Shown one piece after another: positions 6,717 to 13,811 of a stretch of 23,999 bases of DNA. Made by a program: the position numbers and the translations under genes. Origin of the DNA: a virus; the IMG/VR virus record IMGVR_UViG_3300006920_000247, positions 1 through 23,999 of that record; one strand, 5' to 3'. The notes below the pieces were generated by a model. The model did not search any database, had not been told where the DNA came from, and saw nothing but the letters and a program-made list of their open reading frames with translations. Every line of letters begins with the position of its first letter. Position 1 is the stretch's first letter.

Positions 6717-7589
6717 CTATCGTTTGCGCGCTTGCAGATCGCGAAGCAGCATTCCTGCCCGCGCCTGCTGAAGCGGCGACTGACGGCCGCTCAGCGCTAA
6801 CATCATTCGTTCTGCCAAAGACGCCTGATCTGGCATTGGCATTTGCGTTGGCATTGGGGCTGCGGTGCGAGCCTTGGTAATGCGCACTTTAGGCGCGCCT
6901 AATTCGGCCAAAGAGGTGCCCTCAGGCGCGACGCCACCGCCCAAAATGGCCATCGCGGGGCTACCCGCTGGTGACATTGCTGGCGGCGGCGCGGCAGCAG
7001 GCTCTGCGCCTGCCATGGCCAGCATTCCTGTCAGGTCCTCGACCTGCAACGCAGGATCTGCGATAGGCGCTTCTGATATGTTGAGCAGGCCAGTTGGCAC
7101 ATCTCCCGGCCTTGGCATAGGCATGGGGGACTGATCAGGGGCAGCGGGATCTTCGATCTGACGCGAGATTGTTTTGAATTTATTGTAGTAGTTGCTTAGA
7201 GATGTTTTCTCTTCGTCTTGAGGATTGTATCCGCCGCGCGTTTTAACATAACTACGCATTCCGTTTACACCGCCAAGATGTGCAACAGCCCTTAGGCCAT
7301 CGCGATCAAAACCCTCAGCCTTTTCACCCAGCTCGTCGATAGCCCTATCAATGTCTCTTACTTGCCACTCCATAACGCGCTCCTGCAATTCAGGATCGCC
7401 AATGAACTCTTCCATCGTGAACTGTTCTTTGTTGGCTCTTTTGTAGTCCGCAAGGCGGTCCTTGCCAAATTGGTACTTTCCTACAAATCGCCTTTTTCTT
7501 TTGTCGTTGTTTTGCCGCTGCGCAGAGTAATTGTTGCTGGACTCGCTCTTGCCCATTGCGTCCATAAAGTCTGCTATACTAAGTGCCAT
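6717..7589 (-). CDS. Virion-associated lysozyme/transglycosylase-like protein
   Basis: 290 residues. The N-terminal 130 look like a lysozyme-fold muramidase: GKSESSNNYSAQ with a likely catalytic Glu16, then FVGKYQFGKDRLADYK (about residues 35-50), and later AVAHLGGVNGMRSYVKTRGG. The E-S-S-x-N-Y and G-(K/R)-Y-Q-F-G pair is characteristic of phage transglycosylase domains. The remaining 160 residues are Pro/Met/Ala-rich and probably disordered, ending in a basic segment (RDLQARKR). Such proteins are carried in the particle and open the peptidoglycan locally so DNA can enter. Its ATG shares one base with the upstream stop (TAATG at 7589). It is distinct from the endolysin at 12334. Confidence 0.78.
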   Translation of the reverse strand: MALSIADFMDAMGKSESSNNYSAQRQNNDKRKRRFVGKYQFGKDRLADYKRANKEQFTMEEFIGDPELQERVMEWQVRDIDRAIDELGEKAEGFDRDGLRAVAHLGGVNGMRSYVKTRGGYNPQDEEKTSLSNYYNKFKTISRQIEDPAAPDQSPMPMPRPGDVPTGLLNISEAPIADPALQVEDLTGMLAMAGAEPAAAPPPAMSPAGSPAMAILGGGVAPEGTSLAELGAPKVRITKARTAAPMPTQMPMPDQASLAERMMLALSGRQSPLQQARAGMLLRDLQARKR

Positions 7590-8566
7590 TACGCTGACTC
7601 CATCTGCTCACGGTGCAGGCCGTCGTAGTTAACTCGCAAGTAACCATCTTGGCCAGCAACAACCAAGTGCGGATGAGTGTTCGCAAGTTCGTGCGCCATG
7701 ACGCCAGATGTTGGGTGGCTGTCCACGCCAATGCGCTTGGCCTCGTCATTCCACGTCCAGCGATAGTAGTTAACGCCTTTGTGATTGCCCGTGCTCTCAA
7801 TGTTTGACTTGAGGCGAACGTCTGAGGCTCCGAACAAAGCCCCCGCAAGGCTGGCACCGCTAGACAAGTAGCTGCCAAAGCCAGGGCGAGAGGTTTGCGT
7901 TGCTGTACCAAGGCCGCCCGGAATGGTGCCCGCAGCCGCAGGCAAGACGCCGAACGCCTGCATGGGGTAGTTGGTTCTGCGAAGAAACTCTTCAACCTGA
8001 GCGTCGAGTACAAGCTGATCTTGCAGGGTTCCGACCTGACCAAGGCCGGTTAGACCCGTAGCGGCCTGACCCGCCAGTGCTTGCTCAGAAGCAATTTGCT
8101 GCTGTGTCAGACCCATGGCGCGGTTGAGATCCTGCTGCCGAATGTCCTCTACCATCCGTTCGCGAGCAATGTTTTCAGCGGCTGCCTGCTCCGCCTCCAC
8201 AAGCCCTCGGCGTTCGTTGCCGAAAGCACCGCTGCGAACCAAGTCAGCCTCCTGCTGGGTTCGGGCGATATCAAACTGCCGCTGCTGAGCAGCTAGGTAT
8301 GGGTCACTGGTCATCCCTAGGTTCGCCAGATTGGCTTCTAGCCGCGTTCCAAATTCTTCAGGGCTATAAGCGTCCTCGTCCCGGAAATCTCGGTAGATTT
8401 CAGCCGCTTCACCATATTCAGGGCTAAGCTCTGCAACGCGATTACCCTCGTATGGAGTAAACGGAGTCGCAAAAATATCTTTGGCAGCCGGGATGACTGT
8501 TTCTTCAAGAAACTTCTGCTGAAACTCAGGGAGTTCTGTTTCAGTTTTCTGCTTGGATGCGCCCAT
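7589..8566 (-). CDS. Virion structural protein with a C-terminal S74-like chaperone domain
   Basis: 325 residues. The first 180 are helical and Gln/Glu-rich (for example PEFQQKFLEETVIPAAKDIF and AAQQRQFDIARTQQEADLVR). A Gly/Ala/Ser-rich linker follows (SGASLAGALFGA). The C terminus holds SDVRLK with Ser248 and Lys253, then WTWNDEAKRIGVD, GVMAHELANTHPHLV and YLRVNYDGL. That is the core of an intramolecular chaperone S74 domain, which folds as a trimer and cuts itself off at the Ser of the SD-x-RLK motif. Here the domain is short (about 78 residues). The gene lies among internal protein genes rather than with the main fibre, so it may be an ejection, neck or small spike protein. The S74-like call is fairly firm; the body's role is not. 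Confidence 0.72.
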   Translation of the reverse strand: MGASKQKTETELPEFQQKFLEETVIPAAKDIFATPFTPYEGNRVAELSPEYGEAAEIYRDFRDEDAYSPEEFGTRLEANLANLGMTSDPYLAAQQRQFDIARTQQEADLVRSGAFGNERRGLVEAEQAAAENIARERMVEDIRQQDLNRAMGLTQQQIASEQALAGQAATGLTGLGQVGTLQDQLVLDAQVEEFLRRTNYPMQAFGVLPAAAGTIPGGLGTATQTSRPGFGSYLSSGASLAGALFGASDVRLKSNIESTGNHKGVNYYRWTWNDEAKRIGVDSHPTSGVMAHELANTHPHLVVAGQDGYLRVNYDGLHREQMESA

Positions 8567-8568
8567 CG

Positions 8569-9063
8569 TTACAACTCCATCTCGTACCTACGGCTGATCT
8601 CGCGGATAACTGGCGCAGCCGTTGGGTTTTCTTTTCCACGTTCCAAGCGCTCTAAGCGCTTTATGTATCTCGGCCAGCCTGGCCGTGCGTCGATCTCTAT
8701 TCCTGCAAGCCCTGCGCCAATCGCACCCTCGCGTAGCTTGCCGAATGCGTCTGCTATCCAAGTGTGGCCGAGCCTGCCGCTTAAATGCTCTATGACCAAC
8801 ATTGAGCGCCTAGGCTTTTGCACCTGCGTGACGACAATGGCTCCCCGGATGTCTTGGCCAACTATCGCCAACCAAAGTTGCGAGCGCTCGTTAGCTATAT
8901 TGTCTCGGATATCGTCAAGACTTTCGTCGGCTGCGACGCGCATTTGCGATAGTCGCAGAAGCGGAGCTACTGCTGCCCACGCTTCGTCTAATCTTTCTGC
9001 TGGGAGATGCCCAACAATTACAGGCAAATTATCACTATTTTGCGTGGTTGTCATCTTACTCAT
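8569..9063 (-). CDS. GNAT acetyltransferase-like virion-cluster protein
   Basis: 164 residues. The middle has the order of a GNAT fold: LWLAIVGQDIRGAIVVTQVQ (beta strands), SMLVIEHLSGR (strand), then HTWIADAFGKLREGAIGAGL (long helix), GIEIDARPGWPRYIKRLERL. A GNAT-like protein of about 160 residues in the tail/ejection gene block recurs in many podovirus-like genomes, but its substrate is unknown and it may be structural rather than enzymatic. The acetyl-CoA signature (Q/R-x-x-G-x-G/A) is not obvious. The start overlaps the upstream stop (ATGAGTAA); a second ATG three codons downstream (9054) is equally possible. Confidence 0.65.
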   Translation of the reverse strand: MSKMTTTQNSDNLPVIVGHLPAERLDEAWAAVAPLLRLSQMRVAADESLDDIRDNIANERSQLWLAIVGQDIRGAIVVTQVQKPRRSMLVIEHLSGRLGHTWIADAFGKLREGAIGAGLAGIEIDARPGWPRYIKRLERLERGKENPTAAPVIREISRRYEMEL

Positions 9064-9709
9064 GTATTCGCGCTATTGAGACCGTTGCCGCAGGCGCTGC
9101 GGGAGAAAATGATGTAGCAGCAGAGGCACCTAGGAACCCAGAAATGTTATCAACTGCCCAAAACGCCTCAATGTAATCATTAGCAGCCAAAGTCAAAACA
9201 ACGGTGCGCGTGATAATGGTCGTCGCATTATTTTGGTGTAGGGACGCGATCATTGTCTGTTTTTCTACATTGGTTCCGTTCTTTTTTGGCCAAAAGTAAA
9301 AGTTTACAGTGCTGCCGCTAGAGCTTGCGATCTGCCCAGAAAACGAAACGACGTATTCACCAGCCTCAGAAACCACGATTCGAGACGTTGGCGTTCCGCG
9401 AGAAATCCGGCTTGAGGAGTTGTCAGAAAAGGTCAGTGCGTATGCCGTATCCGCAGATGCTGCTGTTACGTCGGAATCTATGGAGCCGTTGAAGAACCCG
9501 CCAGACATAACGATCTGACGCCACTCGTTGTTGTAGCTAACAACTGGGTTACCGTTTGCCTCGTCCCACTGCATAATTCCGTTTTCGGCAGCAGAGTCTC
9601 CTGTTGAGAGAAATTGCAATCGTGGGAGGCGTCGGGTCAAAAAAACATTGACCTGACGCGCCCACGATGTCCAATCGCCGCCAACTGGTGGAGGGCTAGG
9701 CGATGTCAT
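9056..9709 (-). CDS. Fibre-like or decoration virion protein
   Basis: 217 residues. The N terminus (GGDWTSWARQVNVFLTRRL) and the following IMQWDEANGNPVVSYNNEWRQ region look like a virion-attachment module found on short phage tail proteins. Residues 75-217 are beta-rich, with alternating polar and hydrophobic stretches (GEYVVSFSGQIASSSGSTVN, then TRTVVLTLAANDYIEAFWAV). They end in TVSIARIHE, similar in pattern to C1q/TNF-like jelly-roll trimer tips. A tail spike or capsid decoration role is plausible. It overlaps the nozzle gene by 4 bases upstream and the GNAT-like gene by 8 bases downstream. The name is based on fold-like pattern and context only. Confidence 0.65.
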   Translation of the reverse strand: MTSPSPPPVGGDWTSWARQVNVFLTRRLPRLQFLSTGDSAAENGIMQWDEANGNPVVSYNNEWRQIVMSGGFFNGSIDSDVTAASADTAYALTFSDNSSSRISRGTPTSRIVVSEAGEYVVSFSGQIASSSGSTVNFYFWPKKNGTNVEKQTMIASLHQNNATTIITRTVVLTLAANDYIEAFWAVDNISGFLGASAATSFSPAAPAATVSIARIHE

Positions 9710-11190
9710 CCCCGCCTACCTGCTTGCGATACATCAGCCCGGAATACGCCGACACGCCATTCTGTAGCTTTCGCGCCCTCAACACGCATCCGCACCTGAC
9801 GCCCTTGGAAGCGGACGCTAGTGGGGTTGGCCAGAGTGTAAGGACCGTGGCTTGCTTCAGAGGAATTTGGGTAATTACGCGACTTGAATGTTAGGCTTAC
9901 ATCGCCCTGAGCGCGCTCATCTGGGATAATGCTTTTTACATTGATTAGCCTTTCGCCAGAGCCATCATAGATTGGCCCGCTTTCGGCAAAGATCGTAGCG
10001 CTGTCGTAGTTGTAGCCTACTTCGTGATCATAGATTTCTGCGTCTTCAGGCTCGAACATAATCGGGTATTCGAACACGCCTCGGTCAACGCCAGCAGACC
10101 TAGCCAGGGCACCGGCAGACCAGTGGCTTTCTTCAAAATTGTAAGAGACATACTGATCTATTTCGCTAGAACCAGCAGACGGGTAGAACCACCAGACTTC
10201 GTTTGCCTCTGATACCGCCATGGCCCAGATTTTGCTTTTCTGCTGGTTATTCATGTTCAGGAATATGCGGTCGCGGATTTCACACGGCACCGTTTGAACC
10301 GTACTGCCGTTGAAAAAGAAGAACGACTTCTGGCCCATCCAGAAAACCCCGGCCTCAGTGTCTACCGCGCATTTACGAGAAATGGCACCACAGGCCGACC
10401 CAACTTTCTCAAACTGATAAACAAGCGGCGGCCCAGCATACAAAGCTCTATGCGCATCAATCTCAGTAATGATTAGCGTCTGCCCGCGAGCTGACACGCC
10501 AAGCATGATTGAGCCAGAAGACTGTAGTATCTGGCTGCCTGCTTGGTTTGTTGAAGCAGGCGCCCAAGTTGTGTCATCCTCGAAGTCACACCACTGGACC
10601 TTACGGCTGTCGCCTCCAGCGCCCAGCGCAAAAATAAATCGCTCCTCTGTAACGACCAACCCGCTACAACTAGTAGGCGCACCCGGAATAGCCGCCGCAA
10701 CGCCAGTGCGGGGCCACTTAACTATTTTACCGTCTTCGCTAGAACACCCGACCAAATCTTGGCCGTAGTTGTCCAAGGACCAAGTGGTTGCTTCTAGATA
10801 TACGCCGTCGTCTGGTCGCGCCTGCCCATACATCCCAGTGTCGTATGTGCTCCCGCCATACCCAGTGTTAACAACTGCGTCCTCATTCCCAGACGTAAAG
10901 CTAGTTGGCGTGATGTCAGAGATCACGTTGCCAGACGTCATCGCATAGAGCTTGTTGAACGAGCCAAATGCTACGCGCCGATCACTGCTATTATCCTGCC
11001 ATGCAACAGCGCCGCGTGGTGTTGTGCTTGTGCTGGCGCCAGTTGTGGTGCGCTCAATCCAGCCGCCAACTGGCGACATAACGCCCTCGCGCCAACGCAC
11101 TAGATTTGCGTCATGCCATCGCCCGCGCGCCTGCAAGTCTGTGCCGTTATCTTTTAAGCCTGGCGGCAGTTCGATTGGGATTAAAGGCAT
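9706..11190 (-). CDS. Tail nozzle / packaged-DNA stabilisation protein, P22 gp10-like
   Basis: 494 residues, close to the 472 of P22 gp10. The N terminus (IPIELPPGLKDNGTDLQARG) leads to RWHDANLVRWREGVMSPVGG, the common start of this family: 'released from the input, RW-x-x-G-x-x-x-P-x-GGW'. The body alternates short beta strands with repeated blade-like segments (GSFNKLYAMTSGNVISDITP, SGLVVTEERFIFALGAGG, AMAVSEANEVWWFYPSAGSS). These fit the beta-propeller of P22 gp10 and related nozzles. The protein closes the portal channel after packaging and joins head to tail tip. It directly follows a fibre gene and overlaps the next fibre-like gene by 4 bases. Confidence 0.8.
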   Translation of the reverse strand: MPLIPIELPPGLKDNGTDLQARGRWHDANLVRWREGVMSPVGGWIERTTTGASTSTTPRGAVAWQDNSSDRRVAFGSFNKLYAMTSGNVISDITPTSFTSGNEDAVVNTGYGGSTYDTGMYGQARPDDGVYLEATTWSLDNYGQDLVGCSSEDGKIVKWPRTGVAAAIPGAPTSCSGLVVTEERFIFALGAGGDSRKVQWCDFEDDTTWAPASTNQAGSQILQSSGSIMLGVSARGQTLIITEIDAHRALYAGPPLVYQFEKVGSACGAISRKCAVDTEAGVFWMGQKSFFFFNGSTVQTVPCEIRDRIFLNMNNQQKSKIWAMAVSEANEVWWFYPSAGSSEIDQYVSYNFEESHWSAGALARSAGVDRGVFEYPIMFEPEDAEIYDHEVGYNYDSATIFAESGPIYDGSGERLINVKSIIPDERAQGDVSLTFKSRNYPNSSEASHGPYTLANPTSVRFQGRQVRMRVEGAKATEWRVGVFRADVSQAGRRG

Positions 11191-11193
11191 GGG

Positions 11194-11958
11194 TTACTTG
11201 CCTATGGCTAGGTAAAAGAAGTTTTGGCTTCCATCGATGTCGGCATCTCGGTTGATAGTAAAGCCGTTTGCGTCTTGGAGGGTCACGCTAAGGCATTTAT
11301 CGCTGCCAACCGTACGGATCTGGGTCATCACGACAAGAGTATTTGTGGTAAAAGCCTGAGAGTAAGCAAAAGATTGTGCCGTATCGAGAGTTGATGTTTG
11401 CCTGCCCCAACGCACTTGAAGACCAGATATTAGGTTTATGCCTCCATCGTTAGCCGTTGCTTTGTAAGTGTAGCTATTGCTTGCAATTTTTTCAGCAGAA
11501 ACAAGAGATTCTGTTGTGTCAGTGCCTGCCTGCCAAGTTGCGTCTGTTTGTGTTGGTATATCGCCAAGAGCAACTTTAGCGTTAATTTGCGTCTGGATGG
11601 CAGATGTTACGCCATCAATAAAGTTAAGCTCTGCGGTAGTCGCAGTCAGCCCATCCAGCTTATTGATTTCCGTTGAGTTTGCCGTCACGGCGTTAAGGAA
11701 GCTCAGGTCCTTTGTCAGCCCGTCTACCCTGTTGATCTCAGCGGCTGTGGCTGTCACGCCATCTAAAATGTTTAGCTCGGCAGCGCTAGACGTAACGCCT
11801 GCGAGTTTAACAAAGTCAGCAGCAACTAAGCCTGAAGCGTTAGTGCCTAAAAGAGTGTCTAGAGCTGTCCAGTTCGCGTTTAGGGTATCGCCCCAAGTTC
11901 CGCTATCGCCGCCAACTGCGGGTAAGTTAAACCAACCATTTGTAGTTGCCGTCGCCAT
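11194..11958 (-). CDS. Tail fibre with LDG/AAEIN repeats and gp53-like C terminus
   Basis: 254 residues. The N terminus (TTNGWFNLPAVGGDSGTWGD, then NANWTALDTLLG) is a widespread phage fibre attachment module. Residues about 50-128 are a run of degenerate repeats of the type TAAELNxLDGVT (SSAAELNILDGVTATAAEIN; later TTAELNFIDGVTSA), which form a triple-stranded coil or beta-helix shaft. The C-terminal 70 residues (LQVRWGRQTSTLDTAQSFAY, VVMTQIRTVGSDKCLSVTL, FFYLAIGK) match the gp53-like fibre tip pattern (W-G, then final 'aIGk'), likely the receptor-binding knob. It starts one base after the Rz1 stop. Confidence 0.82.
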   Translation of the reverse strand: MATATTNGWFNLPAVGGDSGTWGDTLNANWTALDTLLGTNASGLVAADFVKLAGVTSSAAELNILDGVTATAAEINRVDGLTKDLSFLNAVTANSTEINKLDGLTATTAELNFIDGVTSAIQTQINAKVALGDIPTQTDATWQAGTDTTESLVSAEKIASNSYTYKATANDGGINLISGLQVRWGRQTSTLDTAQSFAYSQAFTTNTLVVMTQIRTVGSDKCLSVTLQDANGFTINRDADIDGSQNFFYLAIGK

Positions 11959-12192
11959 TTACTTTGCCTCTTTGCATCCCGCGTCTAGCGCGGCAATTAA
12001 ACGTGCGCCCGTTATGACGCTATTATCTCCACCGTCCTTGGCCAAAGCGCTTGCGTGATCTTTTCGCAACACTTGTGTAGCGTCGCAGACCGCAGGGCTA
12101 CTGGCTGCGCTGACGCAACCACTGGCGAGCATCGTCAGCAGTATCAGGTGCGTCTTGCAGCGCCTCGTCAATAGCTGCTCTAGTCTCGCCAT
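11959..12192 (-). CDS. Rz1: Outer-membrane spanin lipoprotein (Rz1-like)
   Basis: 77 residues. A short basic N terminus (ARLEQLLTRRCKTH) leads to a hydrophobic stretch and the lipobox LASGC, with Cys26 as the likely lipid-modified residue. The mature 52-residue protein is small and polar. The gene lies in a different frame and overlaps the 3' end of the Rz-like gene by 95 bases, the well-known Rz/Rz1 arrangement. Together they disrupt the outer membrane in Gram-negative hosts after the endolysin has acted. The ATG at 12192 was chosen because GGTGG lies just before it; earlier in-frame ATGs at 12210 and 12258 are possible. Confidence 0.75.
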   Translation of the reverse strand: MARLEQLLTRRCKTHLILLTMLASGCVSAASSPAVCDATQVLRKDHASALAKDGGDNSVITGARLIAALDAGCKEAK

Positions 12193-12355
12193 ATTCCACC
12201 AAGTCCTCATGCTCGTCTTTAATCTGCTGGTCGCGACGTCCAAGCAAATAAACGCCAACGAATGCGGCGACTATAGCACCACACGCCGCAATATAAAACT
12301 TGATGCGTGCGGGCACTAAGGCGAGCAGGAAACTCACTTGGCGCCAGCTTTCCAT
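12098..12355 (-). CDS. Rz: Inner-membrane spanin (Rz-like)
   Basis: 85 residues. One transmembrane segment lies near the N terminus (FYIAACGAIVAAFVGVYLLG, about residues 20-39). The rest is a charged, largely helical periplasmic part (RRDQQIKDEHEDLVEYGETR). This is the layout of Rz-type i-spanins. The start overlaps the last 22 bases of the endolysin gene, and the 3' end overlaps the Rz1-like gene in another frame. The gene order endolysin, Rz, Rz1 is the standard lysis cassette and supports a Gram-negative host. Confidence 0.78.
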   Translation of the reverse strand: MESWRQVSFLLALVPARIKFYIAACGAIVAAFVGVYLLGRRDQQIKDEHEDLVEYGETRAAIDEALQDAPDTADDARQWLRQRSQ

Positions 12356-12969
12356 TTTTTGATGCGCTCGATGTCAATAACGCCAGTTGCAATCAAAACA
12401 ATTACAGACAACCCGCCAATAATAGCTAGGTTCTGCCATGGCATTCCGCCCACCGCGCCAACGATTGGGGTTGCAGTAGCAGCCAGCTTAGCAACCTGAG
12501 ACGCGCCCAATGTTTTAGATTGGACCATTTTTGTTTTAGGCTGCGAAGCGCGCCTAATGGCGACCAGCCGGCTGCGGGCATAGTCAGCAACACAAACGCT
12601 ATCGCCCTGGTTGCCACCCAACATGTGAATGTTGTTAGCGTCATGCCCAGCATAGAAACCTACATGCCCCTGCCAAGACTTTGTGCCGCGCGAAATTACA
12701 ATAACATCGCCCTTTTTAGCTTCGTTGAGTGAAGCAACCTTTGTGCCCCACTTTTCATAACTGCGGGCCAAAAGAGAGCCAGTAGGCTGGACGCCCGCAC
12801 GGCTTAGGACAGATCCAACAAAAGCAGCGCACCACGGCGTCGCGTCGTCCTGCACTTCAGCATGGCCTGACTCTTCATAGTACTTAACAACGGCAGGATT
12901 GCTGCCCTTACCCCATTCCACAACGCCAATTTGACTTTCTGCGATATCGTTTATGATCTGGTTTGTCAT
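12334..12969 (-). CDS. Endolysin, CHAP/NlpC-type peptidase (TIGR02594-like) with C-terminal membrane segment
   Basis: 211 residues from the ATG at 12969, chosen because GGAG lies 9 bases before it and the ATGA overlap with the upstream stop is typical; an ATG 5 codons earlier is also open. Residues 45-105 hold the catalytic core: TPWCAAFVGSVLSRAG (Cys47) and SWQGHVGFYAG (His102), followed by MLGGNQGDSVCVADYARSRL. This order is that of the TIGR02594 family of cysteine peptidoglycan hydrolases. The C terminus adds a hydrophobic span (NLAIIGGLSVIVLIATGVID) and a basic end (IKKWKAGAK), so the enzyme may be membrane-tethered. The Rz-like gene overlaps its end. Confidence 0.82.
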   Translation of the reverse strand: MTNQIINDIAESQIGVVEWGKGSNPAVVKYYEESGHAEVQDDATPWCAAFVGSVLSRAGVQPTGSLLARSYEKWGTKVASLNEAKKGDVIVISRGTKSWQGHVGFYAGHDANNIHMLGGNQGDSVCVADYARSRLVAIRRASQPKTKMVQSKTLGASQVAKLAATATPIVGAVGGMPWQNLAIIGGLSVIVLIATGVIDIERIKKWKAGAK

Positions 12970-13532
12970 GCTGCACTGCTCCATACATCGGTTACTTCGG
13001 GCACATCAGTCCACGTATCGCTAACGCTAGAAACGTCGACCCAGTTTTGCGTGTCGTCAGGCTGGACGACCCACAGCCAGCGCCCTGTCGACACAGGCAC
13101 CCCGGTTGTTATGTTGCCCAGCGTAAAGTGGTAATTTATTTGCGAGACTAGGCTGGCGATTGCAGGCGCACTGGTCGTTACGTTGCTTGGAGCAAAATGA
13201 GAATTTATTTGTTCAACTAGGCTGGCAACTGTGGGCGCACTAGTTGCTATGTCGCTTGGAGCGAAAGGAGAATTTATTTGCGTAACTACTAGGCTGACGA
13301 CTGTAGGCGCGCTGGTCGTTACGCTGCCTGGAGCAAAAGCAGAATTTATTTGCGCGACTAGGTTGGCAACTGTAGGCGCACTAGTTGCCACATCGTTCGG
13401 GGCAAACGAGTGATTTGTTTGTAAGTCTAAGCCTGGGACTACAGGCGCGCCAGCGGCGACGCCAACAAGCGTAATGTAAGAGCCTGCATCATCCGCAATA
13501 GGTGCAGTGGCTAGTGGGGTAAACCCAAGCAT
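12966..13532 (-). CDS. Tandem-repeat virion-type protein of unknown function
   Basis: 188 residues. A short N-terminal module (LGFTPLATAPIADD) of a type seen on other phage virion proteins is followed by about five copies of a 23-24-residue repeat (residues 25-146). The consensus is V/I-x-T-S-A-P-T-V-x-S-L-V-x-Q-I-N-x-x-F-A-P. The C-terminal 40 residues are Trp-rich (GRWLWVVQPDDTQNWVDV, then VSDTWTDVPEVTDVW). The repeats resemble the ITTGxPxLG-type repeats I know from uncharacterised marine phage proteins. No enzyme motif, signal peptide or membrane segment was found. It sits between a membrane protein and the endolysin, so a tail appendage or a host-interaction role is possible. SD GGGGGA lies before the ATG. 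Confidence 0.7.
   Translation of the reverse strand: MLGFTPLATAPIADDAGSYITLVGVAAGAPVVPGLDLQTNHSFAPNDVATSAPTVANLVAQINSAFAPGSVTTSAPTVVSLVVTQINSPFAPSDIATSAPTVASLVEQINSHFAPSNVTTSAPAIASLVSQINYHFTLGNITTGVPVSTGRWLWVVQPDDTQNWVDVSSVSDTWTDVPEVTDVWSSAA
13095..13460 (-). repeat. Tandem repeats within the 188-residue protein, about 69 bp unit
   Basis: About five diverged copies of a 69-bp unit (one is 72 bp) encode the 23-24-residue protein repeat. Copies are visible on the plus strand as recurring blocks such as GAATTTATTTGCG and GGCGCACTGGTCGTTACG. The first copy (nearest 13460) and the last (nearest 13095) are the most degenerate. Differences are spread over codons, as expected from old duplication and drift. 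Confidence 0.8.
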
Positions 13533-13571
13533 TTATGTTCCCCCTAAGCCTCTTTAATCAGGTTAGTTTAG

Positions 13572-13591
13572 TGGTAACGTATGCGTTACCA
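13572..13591 (-). other. Perfect 8-bp inverted repeat in a late intergenic gap
   Basis: TGGTAACG (13572-13579) and CGTTACCA (13584-13591) flank a 4-base loop, TATG. It lies in the 65-base gap between the small membrane protein gene and the tandem-repeat protein gene. On the minus strand no U-run follows, so it is not a standard terminator. It could be an mRNA processing hairpin or a protein-binding palindrome. Confidence 0.55.
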
Positions 13592-13597
13592 ATTGCC

Positions 13598-13807
13598 TTA
13601 TTTAGCCGCGTGAACAGGTTCGGTCCTCAAAAACCTCTGCCACATCGGCTTGAGCATTGCATATGACTCATCGAGCGTCTTTGCGTTTTCCTCCACTCGA
13701 TAAGAAACCAGCACCATTTGAGCGTTCATGTTGTACACTTGCAGACTGCCCCATGACAGAATGCCCAGTGCAATCACGCCGAATATATGCTCGACTTGCA
13801 GGTTCAT
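13598..13807 (-). CDS. Small membrane protein, possible holin or spanin-like
   Basis: 69 residues from the ATG at 13807. That start has GGAG 7 bases upstream, whereas the ATG five codons earlier would place this ribosome binding site inside the gene. One transmembrane segment lies at the N terminus (IFGVIALGILSWGSLQVY, about residues 8-25), followed by a helical, charged tail (SYRVEENAKTLDESYAMLKP). One span plus a short helix fits a class III-like holin or a membrane-anchored accessory lysis protein. It lies upstream of the endolysin cassette but is separated from it by the tandem-repeat gene. The role is inferred from this. Confidence 0.6.
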   Translation of the reverse strand: MNLQVEHIFGVIALGILSWGSLQVYNMNAQMVLVSYRVEENAKTLDESYAMLKPMWQRFLRTEPVHAAK

Positions 13808-13811
13808 GGCG

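Noticed and set aside
7579-8043. 154-codon minus-strand frame within the S74-ended virion gene
   Set aside because: It is another frame of a better-supported gene, starts in its middle without a ribosome binding site and has no sensible protein pattern.
13095-13460. CRISPR array or diversity-generating repeat
   Set aside because: The repeats are in-frame, diverged and contiguous inside a coding gene, with no spacers. No template repeat or reverse transcriptase was found.
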